Shown piece by piece: positions 56,060 through 64,000 of a DNA stretch of 64,000 nt (position 1 is the stretch's first letter; each line of letters starts with the position of its first letter). The translations under genes and the position numbers were made by a program. The stretch is from Agelas oroides (taxonomy: Eukaryota; Porifera; Demospongiae; Agelasida; Agelasidae), in contig OX422193.1 of assembly GCA_949130485.1 (NCBI GenBank), positions 2,606,371 through 2,670,370 of the forward strand, written 5' to 3'. Under the pieces are notes generated by a model. It saw nothing but the letters and a program-made list of their open reading frames with translations. It did not search any database and was not told where the DNA came from.

Positions 56060-56077
56060 CGCATGCTACTGCATGCG
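56060..56077. other. Perfect hairpin CGCATGC-TACT-GCATGCG
   Basis: A 7-bp perfect stem with a 4-nt loop lies inside the transposon-like element. It is immediately followed by two 17-bp direct repeats (ACTGCTCCAACGAAGAG and its one-base variant) at 56,080-56,113. Confidence 0.8.
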
Positions 56078-56173
56078 AGACTGCTCCAACGAAGAGACTG
56101 CTACAACGAAGAGGCTGCTGAGCTATAAGTAACTTATAGCAGGTTATGAATATTAATTTTTGGCCTAAAAAGT

Positions 56174-56193
56174 GTAGCGGCCAAAGCCGCTAC
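56174..56193. other. Subterminal hairpin GTAGCGGC-CAAA-GCCGCTAC
   Basis: An 8-bp perfect stem with a 4-nt loop lies about 25 bp inside the right end of the element. It is followed by the short direct repeat CCGCTACGG. Such subterminal palindromes are common in non-autonomous DNA elements. Confidence 0.8.
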
Positions 56194-56218
56194 GGCCGCT
56201 ACGGTTCCTACGCCACTG

Positions 56219-56225
56219 TCTTCCA
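56219..56225. other. Target-site duplication, right copy (TCTTCCA)
   Basis: This is the second copy of the 7-bp duplication. It begins directly after the terminal CACTG of the element and continues into normal satellite, CGACTCTACC. Confidence 0.8.
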
Positions 56226-57439
56226 CGACTCTACCTCACTCTACCACACTCTACCCTGGCTCGACCAGACTCTACCTCACTCTACCACACTCTACCATGG
56301 CTCGCCATGACTCTACCTCACTCTACCACACCCTATTCTGGCTCGACCCGACTCTACCTCACTCTACCACAATCTACCCTGGCTCGACCCGACTCTACCT
56401 CACTCTACCACACTCTACCCTGGCTCGACCCGACTCTACCTCACTCTTCCACACTCTACCCTTGCTGCACCCGACTCTACCTCACTCTACCTCACTCTAC
56501 CACACTCTACCATGGCTCGCCATGACTCTACCTCACTCTACCACACCCTATTCTGGCTCGACCCGACTCTACCTCACTCTACCACACTCTACCCTGGCTC
56601 CACCCGACTCTACCTCACTCTACCACACTCTACCCTATTTTCACCCGACTCTCCCTCACTCTACCACACTCTACCCTTGCTGCACCCGACTCTACCTCAC
56701 TCTACCACGCTCTACCCCGACTCTACCTCACTCTACCACACTCTACCCTTACTCTACCTCAATCTACCACACTCTACCCTGGTTCAACCAGACTCTCTAT
56801 CACACTACCACACTCTACCCTGCCTCCACCCGACTCTACCTCACTCTACCACACTCTAACCTAGCTCGACCCGACTCTACCTCACTCTACCACACTCTAC
56901 CATGGTTCGACCCGACTCTCCCTCACTCTACCAAACTCTACCCTGGCTCGACCCAACTCTACCTCACTCTACCATGCTCTACCCCGACTCTACCTCACTC
57001 TACCACACTCTACCCTTACTCTACCTCAATCTACCACACTCTACCCTGGCTCAACCCGACTCTCTATCACTCTACCACACTCTGCCCTGACTCGACCCGA
57101 CTCTACCTCAATCTACCACACTCTACCCTGGGTCGACCGGACTCTACCTCACTCTACCACACTCTACCCTAGCTCGACCCGACACTACCTCACTATACCA
57201 CCTTCTACCCTGGCTCGACCCGACCCTACCACACTCTACCCGACTTTACCTCACTCTAACACACTCCACCCCGACTCTACCTCACTCTACCACGCTCTAA
57301 CCCGACTCTACCTCACTCTACCACACCATACCCTGGCTCGACCCGACTCTACCTCACTCTACCACTCTCTACCCTGGCTCGACCCGACTCTACCTCACTC
57401 TACCACACTCTACACCGACTCTACCTCACTCTACCACTC
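56219..57439 (+). repeat. 1,221-bp HOR unit, copy 1
   Basis: This copy begins TCTTCCACGACTC just after the transposon. Landmarks at 56,297, 56,512 and 56,902 recur exactly 1,221 and 2,442 bp later. Only a few substitutions separate it from copy 2, for example GGCTCCACCCG near 56,595 against GGCTCGACCCG. Confidence 0.92.
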
Positions 57440-58660
57440 TCTTCCACGACTCTACCTCACTCTACCACACTCTACCCTGGCTCGACCAGACTCTACCTCA
57501 CTCTACCACACTCTACCATGGCTCGCCATGACTCTACCTCACTCTACCACACCCTATTCTGGCTCGACCCGACTCTACCTCACTCTACCACAATCTACCC
57601 TGGCTCGACCCGACTCTACCTCACTCTACCACACTCTACCCTGGCTCGACCCGACTCTACCTCACTCTTCCACACTCTACCCTTGCTGCACCCGACTCTA
57701 CCTCACTCTACCTCACTCTACCACACTCTACCATGGCTCGCCATGACTCTACCTCACTCTACCACACCCTATTCTGGCTCGACCCGACTCTACCTCACTC
57801 TACCACACTCTACCCTGGCTCGACCCGACTCTACCTCACTCTACCACACTCTACCCTATTTTCACCCGACTCTCCCTCACTCTACCACACTCTACCCTTT
57901 CTGCACCCGACTCTACCTCACTCTACCACGCTCTACCCCGACTCTACCTCACTCTACCACACTCTACCCTTACTCTACCTCAATCTACCACACTCTACCC
58001 TGGTTCAACCAGACTCTCTATCACACTACCACACTCTACCCTGCCTCCACCCGACTCTACCTCACTCTACCACACTCTAACCTAGCTCGACCCGACTCTA
58101 CCTCACTCTACCACACTCTACCATGGTTCGACCCGACTCTCCCTCACTCTACCACACTCTACCCTGGCTCGACCCAACTCTACCTCACTCTACCATGCTC
58201 TACCCCGACTCTACCTCACTCTACCACACTCTACCCTTACTCTACCTCAATCTACCACACTCTACCCTGGCTCAACCCGACTCTCTATCACTCTACCACA
58301 CTCTGCCCTGACTCGACCCGACTCTACCTCAATCTACCACACTCTACCCTGGGTCGACCGGACTCTACCTCACTCTACCACACTCTACCCTAGCTCGACC
58401 CGACACTACCTCACTATACCACCTTCTACCCTGGCTCGACCCGACCCTACCACACTCTACCCGACTTTACCTCACTCTAACACACTCCACCCCGACTCTA
58501 CCTCACTCTACCACGCTCTAACCCGACTCTACCTCACTCTACCACACCATACCCTGGCTCGACCCGACTCTACCTCACTCTACCACTCTCTACCCTGGCT
58601 CGACCCGACTCTACCTCACTCTACCACACTCTACACCGACTCTACCTCACTCTACCACTC
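57440..58660 (+). repeat. 1,221-bp HOR unit, copy 2
   Basis: This is an exact-length tandem copy of 56,219-57,439. Its left boundary is an uninterrupted version of the transposon target site (CTCTCTTCCACG). Confidence 0.92.
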
Positions 58661-59840
58661 TCTTCCACGACTCTACCTCACTCTACCACACTCTACCCTG
58701 GCTCGACCAGACTCTACCTCACCCTACCACACTCTACCATGGCTCGCCATGACTCTACCTCACTCTACCACACCCTATTCTGGCTCGACCCGACTCTACC
58801 TCACTCTACCACAATCTACCCTGGCTCGACCCGACTCTACCTCACTCTACCACACTCTACCCTGGCTCGACCCGACTCTACCTCACTCTTCCACACTCTA
58901 CCCTTGCTGCACCCGACTCTACCTCACTCTACCTCACTCTACCACACTCTACCATGGCTCGCCATGACTCTACCTCACTCTACCACACCCTATTCTGGCT
59001 CGACCCGACTCTACCTCACTCTACCACACTCTACCCTGGCTCGACCCGACTCTACCTCACTCTACCACACTCTACCCTATTTTCACCCGACTCTCCCTCA
59101 CTCTACCACACTCTACCCTTTCTGCACCCGACTCTACCTCACTCTACCACGCTCTACCCCGACTCTACCTCACTCTACCACACTCTACCCTTACTCTACC
59201 TCAATCTACCACACTCTACCCTGGTTCAACCAGACTCTCTATCACACTACCACACTCTACCCTGCCTCCACCCGACTCTACCTCACTCTACCACACTCTA
59301 ACCTAGTTCGACCCGACTCTACCTCACTCTACCACACTCTACCATGGTTCGACCCGACTCTCCCTCACTCTACCACACTCTACCCTGGCTCGACCCAACT
59401 CTACCTCACTCTACCATGCTCTACCCCGCCTCAACCTCACTCTACCACACTCTACCCTTACTCTACCTCAATCTACCACACTCTACCCTGGCTCAACCCG
59501 ACTCTCTATCACTCTACCACACTCTGCCCTGACTCGACCCGACTCTACCTCAATCTACCACACTCTACCCTGGGTCGACCGGACTCTACCTCACTCTACC
59601 ACACTCTACCCTAGCTCGACCCGACACTACCTCACTATACCACCTTCTACCCTGGCTCGACCCGACCCTACCACACTCTACCCGACTCTACCTCACTCTA
59701 ACACACTCCACCCCGACTCTACCTCACTCTACCACGCTCTAACCCGACTCTACCTCACTCTACCACACCATACCCTGGCTCGACCCGACTCTACCTCACT
59801 CTACCACTCTCTACCCTGGCTCGACCCGACTCTACCTCAT
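58661..59840 (+). repeat. 1,221-bp HOR unit, copy 3 (end replaced)
   Basis: This copy matches copy 2 with a handful of substitutions until about 59,840. There it switches to CTCATTCTATCACAC monomers instead of completing the final ~40 bp. Its left boundary is a second empty transposon site. Confidence 0.88.
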
Positions 59841-62333
59841 TCTATCACACACTACCCCGACTCTACCCCGACTCTACCTCACTCTACCACACTCTACCCT
59901 GGCTCGACCCGACTCTACCTCACTCTACCACTCTCTACCCTTGCTCGACCCGACTCTACCTCATTCTATCACACACTACCCCGACTCTACCCTGGCTCGA
60001 CCAGACACACCCTCACTCTACCACACTCTACCATGGCTCGACACGACTCTACCTCACTCTACCACACTCTACCCCGACTCTATATCACTCTACCTCACTC
60101 TACCTTGACTCTACCTCACTCTACCACACTCTAATCTGGCTCGACCCGACTCTACCTCACTCTACCACACTCTACCTTGGCTCCACCCGACTCTACCTCA
60201 CTCTACCACACTCTACCCTGGCTCGATCCGACTCTACCTCACTCTACCACACTCTACCACACTCTACACCGACTATACCTCACTCTACCACTCTCTTCCC
60301 CGACTCTACCTCACACTACCACACTCTACCCTGGCTTGACCAGACACACCCTCACTCTACCACACTCTACCATGGCTCGACACGACTCTACCTCACTCTA
60401 CCACACTCTACCCGGGCTCGAGACGACTCTACCTCACTCCACCACACTCTACCGTGGCTCGAACAGACTCTACCTCACTCTACCACACTCTACCCTGACT
60501 CTACCTCACTCTGCCACATTCTACCCTGGCTCGACACGAATCTACCTCACTCTACCACACTCTACCCTAGCTCGACCCGACTCTACCTCACTCTACCACA
60601 CTCTACACCGACTCTACCTCACTCTAACACTCTCTTCCCCGACTCTACCTCACTCTACCACACTCTACCCTGGCTCATCCCGACTCTGCCTCACTCTACC
60701 TCACTCTACCCTGGCTTGAACCGACTCTACCTCACTCTACCACACTCTACCCCGACTCTACCTCACTCTACCACACTCTACCTTGGATAGACCCGACTCT
60801 ACCTCACTCCACCATACCCTACCCAGCCTAGACCAGAATCTACCTGACTCTACCACACTCTACCCTGTCTCGACCCGACTCCACCTCACTCTACCACAAT
60901 CTACCCCGACTCTACCTCACTCTACCACACTCTACCCTGGATCAACCCGACTCTACCTCACTCTACCACACTCTACCCTGGCTTCAGACGACTCTACCTC
61001 ACTCTACCACACTCTACCGTGGTTCGACCCGACTCTACCTCACTCTACCACACTCTACCCTGACTCTACCTCACTCTGCCACACTCTACCCTGGCTCGAC
61101 ACGATTCTCCCTCACTCTACCACACTCTACCCTGGCTCGACCCGACTCTACCTCACTCTACCACACTCTACACCGACTCTACCTCACTCTACCACTCTCT
61201 TCCACGACTCTACCTCACTCTACCACACTCTACCCTGGCTCGACCAGACTCTACCTCAGTCTACCACACTCTACCATGGCTCGACACCACTCTACCTCAC
61301 TCTACCACACTCTACCCTGACTCTACCTCACTGTAACTCACTCTACCTTCAGTCTACCTCACTCTACTACACTCTACCCTGGCTCGACCCGACTCTACCT
61401 CACTCTACCACACACTACCCTGCCTCCACCCTACTCTACCTCACTCTACCACACCCTATTCTGGCTCGACCCGACTCTACCTCACTCTACCACACTCTAC
61501 CCTGGCTCGACCCGACTCTACCTCACTCTTCCACACTCTACCCTTGCTGCACCCGACTCTACCTCACTCTACCACACTCTACCTCACTCTACCACACTCT
61601 ACCCTTACTCTACCTCAATCTACCGCACTCCACCCTGGCTCAACCAGACTCTCTATCACACTACCACACTCTACCCTGCCTCCACCAGATTCTACCTCAC
61701 TCTACCACACTCTACCCTGGCTCGACCCGACTCTACCTCACTCTACCACACTCTACCCTAGCTCGACCCGACTCTACCTCACTCTACCACTCTCTACCCT
61801 GGATCGACCGGACTCTACCTCACTCTACCACACTCTACCCTGCCTCCACCCGACTCTACCTCACTCTACCACACTCTAACCTAGCTCGAGCCGACTCTAC
61901 CTCACTCTACCACACTCTACCATGGTTCGACCCGACTCTCCCTCACTCTACCACACTCTACCCTGGCTCGACCCAACTCTACCTCACTCTACCATGCTCT
62001 ACCCCGCCTCTACCTCACTCTACCACACTCTACCCTTACTCTACCTCAATCTACCACACTCTACCCTGGCTCAACCCGACTCTCTATCACTCTACCACAC
62101 TCTGCCCTGACTCGACCCGACTCTACCTCAATCTACCACACTCTACCCTGGTTCAACCAGACTCTCTATCACACTACCACACTCTACCCTGCCTCCACCC
62201 GACTCTACCTCACTCTACCACACTCTAACCTAGCTCGACCCGACTCTACCTCACTCTACCACACTCTACCATGGTTCGACCCGACTCTCCCTCACTCTAC
62301 CACACTCTACCCTGGCTCGACCCGACTCTACCT
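59838..62333 (+). repeat. ~2.5 kb HOR unit, copy 1
   Basis: The unit starts CATTCTATCACACACTACC at 59,838, and the same junction recurs at 62,334. Offsets between copies are 2,496 at the start, 2,465 after a 31-bp loss (60,177 to 62,642) and 2,835 after a ~370-bp gain in copy 2 (60,783 to 63,618). Confidence 0.75.
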
Positions 62334-64000
62334 CATTCTATCACACACTACCCCGACTCTACCCCGACTCTACCTCACTCTACCACACTCTACCCTGGCT
62401 CGACACGACTCTACCTCACTCTACCACTCTCTACCCTTGCTCGACCCGACTCTACCCTGGCTCGACCAGACACACCCTCACTCTACCACACTCTACCATG
62501 GCTCGACACGACTCTACCTCACTCTACCACACTCTACCCCGACTCTATATCACTCTACCTCACTCTACCTTGACTCTACCTCACTCTACCACAGTCTAAT
62601 CTGGCTCGACCCGACTCTACCTCACTCTACCACACTCTACCTTGGCTCCACCCGACTCTACCTCACTCTACCACACTCTACCCTGGCTCGATCCGACTCT
62701 ACCTCACTCTACCACACTCTACCACACTCTACACCGACTATACCTCACTCTACCACTCTCTTCCCCGACTCTACCTCACTCTACCACACTCTACCCTGGC
62801 TTGACCAGACACACCCTCACTCTACCACACTCTACCATGGCTCGACACGACTCTACCTCACTCTACCACACTCTACCCCGACTCTATATCAATCTACCTC
62901 ACTCAACCTTGACTCTACCTCACTCTACCACACTCTACCCTGGCTCGACACGACTCTACCTCACTCTACCACACTCTACCTTGGCCCCACCCGACTCTAC
63001 CTCACTCTACCACTCTCTACCCTTGCTTGACCCGACTCTACCTCATTCCACCACACACTACCCCGACTCTACATCAATCTATCCCACTCTACCCTGGCTC
63101 ATCCCGATTCTACCTCACTCTACCACACTCTACCATGGTTCGACTCGACTCTACCTCACTCTACCACACTCTTCCCCGACTCTACCTCACTCTACCACAC
63201 TCTAATCTGGCTCGACCCGACTCTACCTCACTCTACCACACTCTACCCGGGCTCGAGACGACTCTACCTCACTCCACCACACTCTACCGTGGCTCGAACA
63301 GACTCTACCTCACTCTACCACACTCTACCCTGACTCTACCTCACTCTGCCACATTCTACCCTGGCTCGACACGAATCTACCTCACTCTACCACACTCTAC
63401 CCTAGCTCGACCCGACTCTACCTCACTCTACCACACTCTACACCGACTCTACCTCACTCTAACACTCTCTTCCCCGACTCTACCTCACTCTACCACACTC
63501 TACCCTGGCTCATCCCGACTCTGCCTCACTCTACCTCACTCTACCCTGGCTCGAACCGACTCTACCTCACTCTACCACACTCTACCCCGACTCTACCTCA
63601 CTCTACCACACTCTACCTTGGATAGACCCGACTCTACCTCACTCCACCATACCCTACCCAGCCTAGACCAGAATCTACCTGACTCTACCACACTCTACCC
63701 TGTCTCGACCCGACTCCACCTCACTCTACCACAATCTACCCCGACTCTACCTCACTCTACCACACTCTACCCTGGATCAACCCGACTCTACCTCACTCTA
63801 CCACACTCTACCCTGGCTTCAGACGACTCTACCTCACTCTACCACACTCTACCGTGGTTCGACCCGACTCTACCTCACTCTACCACACTCTACCCTGACT
63901 CTACCTCACTCTGCCACACTCTACCCTGGCTCGACACGATTCTCCCTCACTCTACCACACTCTACCCTGGCTCGACCCGACTCTACCTCACTCTACCACA
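62334..64000 (+). repeat. ~2.5 kb HOR unit, copy 2 (cut by window end)
   Basis: This copy follows 59,838 onward. It has one ~31-bp shorter stretch near 62,440 and about 370 bp of extra satellite at roughly 62,875-63,245, then continues in register with copy 1 to the end of the window. Confidence 0.75.

Larger units (their letters stand above)
55704..56218. mobile_element. ~515-bp non-autonomous DNA-transposon-like element
   Basis: The left end reads CATAGGCGTAGGAA. The right end, reverse-complemented, reads CAGTGGCGTAGGAA. That is 12 of 14 matching positions, with a perfect 10-bp core GGCGTAGGAA. The element is flanked by TCTTCCA on both sides, and empty sites exist in neighbouring satellite copies. 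It is too short to encode a transposase, and its only open frames (up to 109 codons) show no domain. Terminal inverted repeats ending CA...TG with a short duplication suggest a cut-and-paste class. A hAT-like origin is possible, but the duplication length does not settle it. GC-rich subterminal palindromes such as CCGCGC-GTA-GCGCGG near 55,779 are present. Confidence 0.8.
56219..64000 (+). repeat. Right satellite array, same ~41-bp monomer
   Basis: This is the same monomer family and orientation as the left array, cut off by the window end. It carries marker blocks shared with the left array: TTGGATAGACCCG at 60,783 and 63,618, and ATGGTTCGACCCG at 56,902, 58,123, 59,344 and 61,922. Forward open frames reach 481 codons (60,783-62,228), but they encode only the generic repeat polypeptide. 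Confidence 0.97.

Noticed and set aside
55704-56218. Helitron end (subterminal hairpin near the right end)
   Set aside because: The element has terminal inverted repeats and a target-site duplication, which Helitrons lack, and it does not end in CTRR.
56297-63205. Forward open frames in the right array, including one of 481 codons at 60,783-62,228
   Set aside because: These have the same composition effect. The frame crosses HOR boundaries without any change of character.
1-64000. CRISPR array
   Set aside because: The repeats are contiguous with no unique spacers and no cas genes. The 30-bp hairpin array has repeated linkers, not unique spacers.
1-64000. Telomeric or subtelomeric simple repeat
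   Set aside because: The monomer is 41 bp with no TTAGGG-like unit on either strand.
1-64000. G-quadruplex array on the G-rich strand
   Set aside because: G runs are mostly two long (one of three per monomer) and separated by 6-9 bases, so stable quadruplexes are unlikely.
1-64000. CENP-B box and hence proven centromere
   Set aside because: I see no match to the CENP-B box core in the consensus. A centromeric role cannot be judged from sequence alone.

Overview
The window is almost entirely one tandem-repeat (satellite) array from a eukaryotic, probably animal, genome. I find no bacterial-style gene organisation and no protein-coding gene I can identify. The basic monomer is about 41 bp and is built from three ACTCTACC boxes spaced 10, 10 and 21 bp apart. 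The 21-bp part carries CTGGCTCGACCCG, and the two 10-bp parts read ACTCTACCTC and ACTCTACCAC. The displayed strand is C-rich and G-poor. Stop codons are rare on it, so long open frames appear in all three forward frames. They all spell the same 41-residue polypeptide and mostly start at TTG. I treat them as by-products of the repeat, not genes.

Layout. Positions 1-53,937 are the left array, a mosaic of nested higher-order repeats (HORs). Two full ~12-13 kb units (12-12,995 and 12,996-24,950) are followed by a partial third (24,951 to about 30,930), two ~3.15 kb units (31,207-37,533) and ~3.8-4.0 kb units starting at 42,428, 46,210 and 50,189. A less regular edge zone covers about 51,206-53,937. 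Positions 53,938-55,663 are a non-satellite island. It holds a short acidic/proline-rich open frame, an 18-unit array of 30-bp hairpin repeats (about 54,244-54,779), a possible minus-strand first exon (54,982-55,119) and a 24-25-bp tandem repeat (55,411-55,575). A 40-bp scrap of satellite (55,664-55,703) is followed by a ~515-bp non-autonomous DNA-transposon-like element (55,704-56,218) flanked by a target-site duplication. The satellite resumes at 56,219 with three near-identical 1,221-bp units, then a ~2.5 kb unit and a partial second copy to the window end. Both arrays run in the same orientation and share diagnostic variant blocks, so the island sits inside or between parts of one satellite domain.

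The most interesting observations are these. (1) The hairpin array in the island shows stem changes that compensate on both arms around a nearly constant TGAGC loop, and the stems resemble T-box half-sites. (2) The consensus satellite monomer contains CTACCTCA, the perfect 8-mer target of the let-7 microRNA seed. (3) The transposon insertion is documented by empty sites in neighbouring copies of the same HOR. (4) Differences between HOR copies are quantised in monomer and sub-monomer lengths. The organism cannot be named from this sequence. All function statements are inference.
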